Source: Hyphomonadaceae bacterium
GTDB lineage: Bacteria; Pseudomonadota; Alphaproteobacteria; Caulobacterales; Aquidulcibacteraceae
Length of the DNA stretch: 6,719 bases
Assembly: GCA_003526465.1 (NCBI GenBank)
Contig: DPWD01000295.1
Location: 1-6,719, forward strand
Direction of reading: 5' to 3'
Numbering within the stretch: the first letter of the stretch is position 1; every line of letters begins with the position of its first letter. Positions 1 through 5,623 of the stretch are shown in pieces. The notes beneath the pieces are model-generated. The model had not been told where the DNA came from and did not search any database. It saw only the letters and a list, made by a program, of their open reading frames with translations. A program made the position numbers and the translations under genes.

Positions 1-357
1 ATCCCGCCGATCCTAACCGGCGAAGCGGTGATCACGCCGGGTTTCGATGCGCCGATGAAGTTCATCATCCACACCGCCGCGCCGATCTGGAGCGTCCCCG
101 GACAGGAAGGCGCCAAGGTCGCGGGGCTGGCGCGATGCTACACGTCCTCGCTCGCGCTGGCGGAGGAACACGCGCTCGCCTCCATCGCCTTCCCCTGCCT
201 CGGCACCGGAAATTACGGCTGGCCCCGCGGCTTTGCCTGCGGGATCGCCATAGCGGCGTGCGAGGAAGCGCTCGAAGCAGCGCCGCAGGTCAAGCGCGTG
301 GTGTTCTGCTGCTTCACCGAGGCGGACGCGGAATTGTATCGGAAGGGCTTGGGGTGA
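1..357 (+). CDS. Macro-domain protein, probable O-acetyl-ADP-ribose deacetylase (5' part outside window)
   Basis: The reading frame is open from the first base, so the true start lies upstream; the 118 visible codons are the C-terminal part of a roughly 170-180-residue macro domain. Macro domains of this class (COG2110) bind ADP-ribose and hydrolyse O-acetyl-ADP-ribose or remove ADP-ribose from proteins in the cytoplasm. The sequence shows the family order: GEAVITPGF, the strand KFIIHTAAPIW, a helix with CYTSSLALAEE, then SIAFPCLGTG followed by NYGWP, the second phosphate-binding loop (codons about 68-75, usually STGxYGFP). The Asn-rich N-terminal loop that carries the catalytic Asn is outside the window, so catalytic competence cannot be judged. 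It ends in TGA and converges on the serine hydrolase gene with only 25 bases between them; no clear terminator is visible there. The domain assignment is secure, the exact substrate is not. Confidence 0.85.
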   Translation: MPPILTGEAVITPGFDAPMKFIIHTAAPIWSVPGQEGAKVAGLARCYTSSLALAEEHALASIAFPCLGTGNYGWPRGFACGIAIAACEEALEAAPQVKRVVFCCFTEADAELYRKGLG

Positions 358-382
358 GGGGGGCGTGGCCCGAAGTGGACAC

Positions 383-1714
383 TCACATCGAAGTGCGCCG
401 CCTGCGTCGCACGGCGATAAAACCGCAGAACACAATCGTGCTGATGAAGATGACGAGCCAACCGACGCCCAGAATGGGAAACGCTCTTCGCGCATCGGCC
501 ATCGCCATAAAGAGGTCGACACTTCCGGTATTCCAAAACACCCACTCGCCGGCGATGTCGGTGGCAAGACGCGTGTCGCCAGTTTCGAGTACCACGATGC
601 CGTCGCCACTCGCAGGATCGATACGCGCGCTGGTGTTGATCGCCGGCGTGTTGGCGCCGTCGTGACCGACGACAAAGCCCCCGGCATTGTTAGGCGCATA
701 AAGGATGGTTCCAAGGCCCCAAATCTCAGCGCCATACTGGTAAGCGTGGGGGCGGCGCATCTCTTCCAGGGTTAGGGACGCGAGAACATCGCGGCCAGGG
801 CGCGCGCCGTCCGCGCCGGCGACATTGGCCTGCAAGAAGCGGGTTAAGTCTGCCGCGGAGGTATAAAGCGAGGCCGCCGCCGGCACTGAGAAATTGTTGA
901 GCACTTCCTCTTCGCCCTGTTCGTCAAATGACTGAGCTACGTTGGTTGCGCCCTCGGGCAGAACAAAGGTCGAGCGGGTCATGCCGAGAGGGGAAAGCAC
1001 GGCGTGCTGCATGTAATCGTTGAACGGCTCGCCAGAAACCTCCTCGATCACCAATTGCAGCAGCGCATAGCCGCCGCCGGAATAGAGGAAGGCTTCGCCT
1101 GGAGCTGCGCCGACGCGAACGCGTCCGTCGGCGTCGGGCGATGCATCGCTCGCCTGCGTCAGGGAATCTTCCAGGGCCTGAACAGGCTCGCCTGGCGCGA
1201 AGCCGCCATAACCCAAGCCGTCGGTCAGGCCTGCAGTGTGGCTCAGAAGCCGTCTTGCCGTGACCTGTGTTTCATCGAAGGCGCCGTCCGGCAAACGCCA
1301 GCGCCTGAGGTAGGTGGAGATCGGAGCGTCGAGATCAATGCGTCCTTCATCCGCAAGTCTCATCACCCCCCACGCCGTCACCCATTTGCTGAGCGAGGCC
1401 ACCTGAAACAGCGTGTCGCGATCAACCGGCTCGCCGGCTGACACGAAGTGTTCGGCGACGACGCGGCCATCGTCGAGCAACACGAAAGCGGCGTTACCGA
1501 CGTTGCCCTGTTCAATTCGCGCCTGCGCGGCTGCCACGAATGCCGAGGCGTCGCCACGGGGCGCCAGAGGTCGACGTGACCATCCTTCAAGCACGCCCAA
1601 TCCAATCAATGCTGTCCAGCCGATCAAGAGCGCTATCGCAGCCAGACCAATCCAAACCATTGTCCGGCGAGGTCGCTGCAGCGGTTTGGCGTTGGCATTC
1701 TCGCTTCGTGTCAT
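383..1714 (-). CDS. Membrane-anchored serine hydrolase, beta-lactamase/PBP (class C-like) family
   Basis: This 443-residue protein has the serine beta-lactamase/DD-peptidase fold (beta-lactamase family, COG1680), whose members acylate an active-site serine to cleave amide or ester substrates. Visible motifs in order are SxxK as S107-L-S-K110, a Tyr motif YSG at 211-213 where YxN is canonical, and HDG at 351-353 in the position of KTG/HxG. LLSHTAGL at 156-163 and SPLGM at 241-245 are also typical of the family. There is a hydrophobic segment at about 20-42 after a basic N-terminus, and a second at about 413-435 followed by an Arg-rich tail. The catalytic domain is therefore probably periplasmic and held by membrane segments at both ends. 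The start ATG is preceded by GGAG and AGGA on the coding strand. It lies 97 bases downstream of the XRE regulator gene and could share its transcript. The substrate (peptidoglycan peptide, ester or lactam) cannot be told from sequence. Confidence 0.88.
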   Translation of the reverse strand: MTRSENANAKPLQRPRRTMVWIGLAAIALLIGWTALIGLGVLEGWSRRPLAPRGDASAFVAAAQARIEQGNVGNAAFVLLDDGRVVAEHFVSAGEPVDRDTLFQVASLSKWVTAWGVMRLADEGRIDLDAPISTYLRRWRLPDGAFDETQVTARRLLSHTAGLTDGLGYGGFAPGEPVQALEDSLTQASDASPDADGRVRVGAAPGEAFLYSGGGYALLQLVIEEVSGEPFNDYMQHAVLSPLGMTRSTFVLPEGATNVAQSFDEQGEEEVLNNFSVPAAASLYTSAADLTRFLQANVAGADGARPGRDVLASLTLEEMRRPHAYQYGAEIWGLGTILYAPNNAGGFVVGHDGANTPAINTSARIDPASGDGIVVLETGDTRLATDIAGEWVFWNTGSVDLFMAMADARRAFPILGVGWLVIFISTIVFCGFIAVRRRRRTSM

Positions 1715-1811
1715 GACTTCCTGCTCCGATCAGTCCGACTGCGATTACGTGCGCCGAGGCGTTCAAGTAGCATAACGTTCACGAAATCAAGCTGACGCGC
1801 ACTGCAGCGTC

Positions 1812-2054
1812 CTACTTCTTTGAAGGCGCCCGCCGCCCGCCTTCCTTCCAGCCAAAGACCTCTTCTACGCCGACGCCAAACACACGGGAGATTCGAAAGG
1901 CGCTTTCCAACGAGGGAGAGTACCGGCCTTGTTCGATGGCAATGATTGTTTGCCGCGTTACACCGATAGCGTCCGCCAACGCAGCCTGGCTCATGCCGCC
2001 CGCTTCTTCTCGTAGCTCTCTGACGCGGTTCGTTATGGGCGGAGGTTTCGGCAA
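1812..2054 (-). CDS. Small XRE-family (Cro/CI-type) helix-turn-helix transcriptional regulator
   Basis: An 80-residue protein made almost entirely of one HTH_3 domain (about residues 9-62). The first DNA-binding helix is around SQAALADAIG (22-31), and the recognition helix is around TRQTIIAIEQGR (33-44). It is followed by the family signature YSPSLESAFRISRVFGVGVEEVF. These small regulators usually repress their own operon and are commonly paired with small multi-helix membrane proteins, as here. I chose the TTG at 2052-2054: the frame upstream reaches the TAA of the preceding gene after only four codons, and the next in-frame ATG (residue 20) would cut into the domain. The ribosome-binding site is weak (GAGAG four bases before the TTG), which suggests translational coupling to the membrane-protein gene 12 bases upstream. 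The likely target is the palindrome at 2507-2528. Family assignment is firm; the signal it senses is unknown. Confidence 0.92.
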   Translation of the reverse strand: MPKPPPITNRVRELREEAGGMSQAALADAIGVTRQTIIAIEQGRYSPSLESAFRISRVFGVGVEEVFGWKEGGRRAPSKK

Positions 2055-2066
2055 GGAGCTCTCGCC

Positions 2067-2474
2067 TTATCGCCGAAAGAGAATGATCTGGGCGCCATAT
2101 TCGACAACCCCCGAGGCAAACACGGAAAGCACGATCACATGGAACATGATGTTGCCGTTGCCGTGGACGACGTAGTGCCCAAGCGCGGGCAGCACGCCAA
2201 ACAAGAAAGCCAGTCCGGCCCAATGGCCAGCGCGAGCGACGACGAGGCGTTCGCGCTCGTCTGGCGGCGCCCCAGCTTGCCTCGGGAAGAAAATTGCGAG
2301 CACAACCTCCAAAACAACCACGCCCATCACCGTGACGACGGCCGCGAGGATGGCGAACTTCTGTGGCGGCGCCGCAAGGCCAACATTCAAAATTGATGCC
2401 AGGCAAAACGCCCCGACCACACCGAACAAGGCGACCATCACCCACGCCGCAATCTCGCGCACCGCCATAGGCAT
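2067..2474 (-). CDS. Small four-helix membrane protein, DUF2178-like, partner of the XRE regulator
   Basis: A 135-residue integral membrane protein with four predicted transmembrane segments at about 9-31, 40-62, 84-103 and 108-131. Between helices 2 and 3 lies a short polar stretch, APPDERERLVVARAGHWA (about 69-86). An Asp-Glu-Arg-Glu motif followed by a helix start in this position is characteristic of DUF2178-like proteins, which are often encoded next to a small XRE repressor. The biochemical role of this group is not established. It is the first gene of a two-gene unit: its TAA is 12 bases before the TTG of the regulator and in the same frame. The start could be the ATG at 2474 or the one two codons later (2468); GACGGGG just upstream serves either poorly. 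The palindrome at 2507-2528 sits 33 bases before the start. The membrane topology is clear, the family name is a moderate-confidence inference. Confidence 0.8.
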   Translation of the reverse strand: MPMAVREIAAWVMVALFGVVGAFCLASILNVGLAAPPQKFAILAAVVTVMGVVVLEVVLAIFFPRQAGAPPDERERLVVARAGHWAGLAFLFGVLPALGHYVVHGNGNIMFHVIVLSVFASGVVEYGAQIILFRR

Positions 2475-2506
2475 CCCCGTCCACTCACCAACGACTTGTA
2501 GTCGAA

Positions 2507-2528
2507 AATATTTGACATGTCCAATATT
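2507..2528. promoter_or_regulatory. Near-perfect 22-bp palindrome, candidate operator of the XRE regulator
   Basis: The core GACATGTC (2514-2521) is a perfect palindrome. It is flanked on each side by one base that does not pair (T2513/C2522) and then by AATATT on both sides, giving 10 of 11 complementary pairs. It lies 33 bases before the membrane-protein start, the usual place for an autoregulatory operator. On the minus strand TTGGAC (2524-2519) followed 18 bases later by TACAAG (2500-2495) could be a weak promoter that the palindrome would overlap at its -35 end. The symmetry is seen directly; operator function and the identity of the binding protein are inferred. The region between 2475 and 2593 otherwise holds no gene. 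Confidence 0.55.
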
Positions 2529-2593
2529 ACTTACATCCGGCGCAATGCCGTTATTCTGAACTCTGTCTCATGGCCGAGTTCGGCGAAAAAGCC

Positions 2594-3559
2594 CTACATT
2601 GCCTCCAAAAACCGCATCGGCGCGCCCAACCCCGGCGCAACCAGCGCCCCATCCCGCATCACCACACGCCCGCGTATCATTGTCGCCATTGGCCAGCCTT
2701 GCGCTTCGAAGCCGTCGAACGGCGTCCAGCCGCAGCGTGTGGCTTGATCCTCGGCGCGGATGGTGCGGCGCGCGGCCATGTCCACCAGCGTGAAATCCGC
2801 GTCGTAGCCGAGCGCGATGCGGCCTTTGCCTTCGATTCCGAACACGCGTTGCGGGCCGGCGCTGGTGAGATCGACGAAGCGCGCGAGGCTCAAGCGCCCC
2901 TGGTTCACATGCGTCAGCATCACGGGAACCAACGTCTGCACGCCGGGCATGCCGGAGGGCGATTTCGGATAGGGCTGCGCCTTCTCCTCGCGCGTGTGCG
3001 GCGCATGATCGGTGCCCAGCACATCGACCACGCCTTGCGCAATGCCGAGCGACCAGAGTGCGGCGCGGTCGGCGGCGTAGCGGATCGGTGGATTCATCTG
3101 CGCGAAGCCGTTGAGACGCTTGTAAATCTCCGGCCCCTCGAAGCTCAGAAATTGCGGCAGCGTCTCGACGGTGGCGACATCCTTCGCGGTTGCGAGGAAT
3201 TCCATCTCAACCGCAGAAGAGACATGCAGCACATGCACGCGCCTGCCGTGCTTGCGCGCGCCCGCGACCAGACGCTGGAAGTCCGCGTGGATCGGCTGAT
3301 CCGTCACCGGATCGACCTGCACTTCGCGCGGAATGACGCGCATCTTCTCGCCCTCAAGGTCGAGCACGAACAACGTCGATGTGAAGCGGCCGGTCTGATA
3401 ATGCTTGGCGATGTCGCGCAGGTTGATCGAGATCGAGCGCGGTTCGATTCCAGCGCCGTAAAGGACGCCCGGAATGTTGCCTTCGCGGCGAACGGCACGC
3501 GCTGCACCCGTACCCTTGCCCTGGCGCTGCTTGGCTGAAATCGTAGCTTGTTCGGTCAT
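2594..3559 (-). CDS. Chimeric gene: ribosomal protein L25 N-terminal domain fused in frame to C-terminal half of dihydroorotase
   Basis: One unbroken 321-codon frame carries pieces of two unrelated housekeeping proteins. Residues 1 to about 101 are the L25/Ctc 5S-rRNA-binding domain: GKGTGAARAVRREG, IPGVLYGAG, TGRFTSTLFVLDL, then VIPREVQVDPVTDQPIHADFQRL. Residues about 101-321 are the C-terminal half of a class I dihydroorotase (pyrimidine synthesis, COG0044): GRRVHVLHVSS with metal-ligand H112, NPPIR (156-160), LGTDHAPH with catalytic D184, PSGMPGVQT (201-209), and the barrel-closing GRIALGYDADFTLVD. Missing are the second L25 domain (long-form L25 is about 200 residues) and about 220 N-terminal residues of dihydroorotase, including the HxH metal site and the bridging acidic/lysine residue. 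Catalysis is therefore not expected, while the L25 part resembles the complete 94-residue E. coli L25 and might still bind 5S rRNA. The position after prs fits rplY; the usual next gene, pth, is absent. It could be a true deletion fusion or an assembly misjoin. Confidence 0.85.
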   Translation of the reverse strand: MTEQATISAKQRQGKGTGAARAVRREGNIPGVLYGAGIEPRSISINLRDIAKHYQTGRFTSTLFVLDLEGEKMRVIPREVQVDPVTDQPIHADFQRLVAGARKHGRRVHVLHVSSAVEMEFLATAKDVATVETLPQFLSFEGPEIYKRLNGFAQMNPPIRYAADRAALWSLGIAQGVVDVLGTDHAPHTREEKAQPYPKSPSGMPGVQTLVPVMLTHVNQGRLSLARFVDLTSAGPQRVFGIEGKGRIALGYDADFTLVDMAARRTIRAEDQATRCGWTPFDGFEAQGWPMATMIRGRVVMRDGALVAPGLGAPMRFLEAM

Positions 3560-3563
3560 GGCT

Positions 3564-3621
3564 CCTGAACCCTTTCAGGGGCGGAACGCCCCTTATCCTG
3601 TCCATTCCGCCCAATGCGGAA
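3564..3621 (-). promoter_or_regulatory. Hairpin-rich leader of the L25 gene with alternative pairings
   Basis: The 115-base gap between prs and the L25 start contains three perfect inverted repeats. Hairpin 1 is TTCCGC/GCGGAA (3605-3610 with 3616-3621, 5-base loop). Hairpin 2 is a 7-bp GC-rich stem (3577-3583 with 3587-3593, 3-base loop). Hairpin 3 is CCTGAA/TTCAGG (3564-3569 with 3574-3579, 4-base loop); its downstream arm in the transcript overlaps the AGGAG that sits 2 bases before the ATG. Hairpins 2 and 3 share bases 3577-3579 and cannot both form fully. A second GCGGAA at 3581-3586 could compete for 3605-3610. No U-tract follows any stem, so a plain intrinsic terminator is unlikely. A regulatory role is inference; rplY autogenous control is known in E. 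coli, but this structure is not shown to be related. Confidence 0.35.
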
Positions 3622-3674
3622 AGAGGCGCGGGGTTTACCGGAAGCAGGCCAGCAAGGCAAACGGCCGAAATGCC

Positions 3675-4610
3675 TCAGTCGAAGAGGCTCGAAACCGACC
3701 GTTCCTCGGAAATCCGCTGGATTGCCTCGCCCAGAAGCGGCGCCGTGGGCAGCACCTTGATCTTGTCCGCACACCCCTTAATGGCTTCGGTGGGGGCGAT
3801 GGAGTCCGTGATCACGAGGCCTTTCAGGGCCGAGCCCTTAACCCTGGCAACGGCCCCACCCGACAGAACCCCGTGCGTCGCGTAGGCATAGGTGGCTTTC
3901 GCCCCTTTGTTCATCAGCGCCTCGGCCGCGTTGCACAGCGTACCGGCGGAATCGACGATGTCGTCGATCAAGATGCAAGTCCGCCCGCTGACGTCGCCGA
4001 TAATGTTCATCACCTCCGACGTACCCGCGCGCTCGCGACGCTTATCGACGATCGCAAGGTCCGCGTTGATGCGCCGCGCCAAGAGCCGCGCTCGAACGAC
4101 GCCGCCCACGTCCGGCGACACGACCATCAATTCCTCGCCGTTGAAGCGCTCCTTGATGTCCTGCTCGAAAATCGGCGCCGCGTACAGGTTGTCGGTCGGA
4201 ATGTCGAAGAACCCTTGAATCTGCCCCGCGTGTAGATCGAGTGTCAGAACCCGGCCCGCGCCCGCCATCGTGATCAGATTGGCGACGAGCTTCGCGGAAA
4301 TCGGCGTGCGCGGCCCTGGCTTCCGGTCCTGCCGCGCGTAGCCGAAATACGGAACCACCGCCGTGATGCGCTTTGCCGAAGAGCGACGCAACGCGTCGAT
4401 GCAGATCAAAAGCTCCATCAAATGATCGTTCGCGGGAAACGACGTTGACTGGAGCACGAACATGTCTTGTCCGCGCACGTTCTCTTGTATCTCGACGAAC
4501 ACTTCCATGTCGGCAAACCGCCGCACGATCGCCTTCGTAAGCGGCACCTTCAGGTACTCGCTGATTTGGTTCGCAAGCGGGTGGTTGCTGTTGCCGGCGA
4601 GGAGCTTCAT
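3675..4610 (-). CDS. prs: Ribose-phosphate pyrophosphokinase (PRPP synthetase)
   Basis: This cytoplasmic enzyme transfers pyrophosphate from ATP to ribose 5-phosphate, making PRPP for purine, pyrimidine, histidine, tryptophan and NAD synthesis. From the ATG at 4610 the protein is 311 residues, the normal family length. Landmarks in order are [43 protein letters not shown], the ATP-loop region [45 protein letters not shown], the flexible-loop lysine in IVDKRRER, and the PRPP signature [12 protein letters not shown]; it ends SSLFD. All catalytic motifs are intact. A GTG at 4625 would add five residues (MDNSD), but family members start at MKLL, so the ATG is preferred; neither has a strong Shine-Dalgarno. 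It follows the lipoprotein gene by 83 bases and precedes the L25 fusion, matching the common prs-rplY order. A perfect DnaA-box match lies 8 bases before the ATG. Confidence 0.97.
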   Translation of the reverse strand: MKLLAGNSNHPLANQISEYLKVPLTKAIVRRFADMEVFVEIQENVRGQDMFVLQSTSFPANDHLMELLICIDALRRSSAKRITAVVPYFGYARQDRKPGPRTPISAKLVANLITMAGAGRVLTLDLHAGQIQGFFDIPTDNLYAAPIFEQDIKERFNGEELMVVSPDVGGVVRARLLARRINADLAIVDKRRERAGTSEVMNIIGDVSGRTCILIDDIVDSAGTLCNAAEALMNKGAKATYAYATHGVLSGGAVARVKGSALKGLVITDSIAPTEAIKGCADKIKVLPTAPLLGEAIQRISEERSVSSLFD

Positions 4611-4617
4611 GTCGCTG

Positions 4618-4626
4618 TTATCCACA
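4618..4626 (+). promoter_or_regulatory. Perfect match to the DnaA box (TTATCCACA) next to the prs start
   Basis: TTATCCACA matches the E. coli DnaA-box consensus at all nine positions and lies in the prs leader, 8 bases before the preferred ATG and overlapping the alternative GTG. A given 9-mer is expected by chance about 0.05 times on both strands of a window this size, assuming even base composition, and less in GC-rich DNA. No cluster of further perfect boxes was noticed, so it is not an origin. DnaA control of prs is an inference. Confidence 0.35.
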
Positions 4627-4658
4627 GAGCTTGGCGAATAAGAGGCAGGCGCGCCGGG

Positions 4659-4687
4659 CTTGTAGCAATGCCCTCACCCCCTTGCAA
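4659..4687 (-). promoter_or_regulatory. Possible prs promoter
   Basis: On the minus strand TTGCAA (4687-4682) and TACAAG (4664-4659) are separated by exactly 17 bases, each matching the housekeeping consensus at four of six positions. This would start transcription about 40 bases before the prs ATG, in the 83-base gap after the lipoprotein gene. The match is modest and the region is short, so prs may also be read from the upstream operon. Confidence 0.3.
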
Positions 4688-4693
4688 CGCGTC

Positions 4694-5623
4694 CTAGCCC
4701 TTCGTTGCCGCTGTAACCTGTTGAATAAGCTGTGCGATACCTTCCGCCGCAGCTTCGGCCGCAAACCCCGCGATCTCGCGCCAAGGTTTGGCAAGGCGGC
4801 CGTGCGGCACGGCGTTCTCTTGGGCTATGGTTCCAGCCTCTTTGCCCGTTGCGTCAAGCACCCGCCACGTCAGCGTGACGACGTCTTGGGTCGGCCCCGA
4901 GGCGACCTTGATCGAACCCTCGATGCGCCATTGCGCCTTCGCTTGTGTTGCTTCAACCGCAATGCCTTTCACAGGCAAGATGCCTACAAGCGCCCGCGCG
5001 AGTGCTTGATTGCCGTCGCCGGGAGCCCCCTTCACCGCCCCAACCCAGGCGATCGGCTTTTGACTTTGCGCAACAGTCTCTGCGACTTGCGTATTGGGAC
5101 GCAGCAACGCCGCATCAAGTGCCGTAACGGTCTCCTGCGCCGCCAGGCGAAGGTCCGTATCGAGCAGCGTGTCGCTGATGGTTTTGAAGTTGACCGAGAA
5201 CTTCGCGCGCTCCGCCCCATCGGGGTCGGCAAGTCGCCAAACGATAACGCCCTGCCCACCGGGATCGGGCTTCTTGCCTTGCTTGGGCTTTCCTTCAGGT
5301 CTGCCACCTGATTGGATCTTGGCCGCCTGCCCGCTCAATGTCCACGCGCGCACGCTCGCCTCGCTCAGTGCCGGAATGTCGGCTGCCTGCGCGAGTTCGA
5401 TCACGCGGTCGCGCAGCACCACCGCCCTGTCTTCCGCCAGCCCGCCGGGAACCGCGACGACGAGCGCGGGAACGCGGATCGCTTCCGCGATCATGGTGTC
5501 GTTGCGTTCCATGCCTTTGAACGGCTGTGGGATCGCAAACGGATCCTCCATGCCAAGCGGCTCCGTCACCGACGAGCACGCGGCAAGCGCGGTAAACGCG
5601 ATGATCGAGACAACACGCTTCAT
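4694..5623 (-). CDS. Lipoprotein of unknown function, third gene of the midA-pgeF operon
   Basis: I do not recognise a named family. From the ATG at 5623 the protein has 309 residues. It starts with a basic, hydrophobic signal (MKRVVSIIAFTALAAC) containing a good lipobox, L13-A-A-C16, with Ser-Ser after the cysteine. It is therefore expected to be lipidated and held at the periplasmic side of a membrane, probably the outer one. A linker at about 105-124 is rich in Gly, Lys and Pro. The C-terminal part (about 231-305) alternates strands and a long amphipathic helix: WRIEGSIKV, VVTLTWRVLDATGKEAG, then PWREIAGFAAEAAAEGIAQLIQQV. This layout resembles small periplasmic alpha/beta domains, but I assign no function. 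The start overlaps the pgeF stop by 4 bases (ATGA), so the two are translationally coupled. An upstream extension of 60 codons in the same frame only overlaps pgeF and is rejected because the lipoprotein signal fixes the start. Confidence 0.85.
   Translation of the reverse strand: MKRVVSIIAFTALAACSSVTEPLGMEDPFAIPQPFKGMERNDTMIAEAIRVPALVVAVPGGLAEDRAVVLRDRVIELAQAADIPALSEASVRAWTLSGQAAKIQSGGRPEGKPKQGKKPDPGGQGVIVWRLADPDGAERAKFSVNFKTISDTLLDTDLRLAAQETVTALDAALLRPNTQVAETVAQSQKPIAWVGAVKGAPGDGNQALARALVGILPVKGIAVEATQAKAQWRIEGSIKVASGPTQDVVTLTWRVLDATGKEAGTIAQENAVPHGRLAKPWREIAGFAAEAAAEGIAQLIQQVTAATKG

Noticed and set aside
1711..2484. 257-codon minus-strand frame overlapping the membrane protein and XRE gene in another frame
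   Set aside because: Arg/Cys/Trp-rich translation with no domain, while the other frame gives a clean HTH and a four-helix membrane protein.
2558..2581. GAACTC/GAGTTC inverted repeat after the dihydroorotase stop as a terminator
   Set aside because: Only six pairs with a 12-base loop and no T-run on the transcribed side; too weak to call.
2570..3538. 322-codon plus-strand frame opposite the L25-dihydroorotase gene
   Set aside because: Its translation is rich in Arg, His and Ala without any recognisable motif, and the opposite strand encodes two clear conserved domains; it is a GC-driven antisense shadow.
2594..3559. Reading the whole frame as an ordinary ribosomal protein L25 or an ordinary dihydroorotase
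   Set aside because: Each name explains only part of the protein; the L25 second domain and the dihydroorotase N-terminal half are both missing.
3577..3593. GC-rich hairpin after prs as an intrinsic terminator
   Set aside because: No U-tract follows in the transcript; the next bases are GAAAGGG and lead into the L25 start, so a leader structure is more likely.
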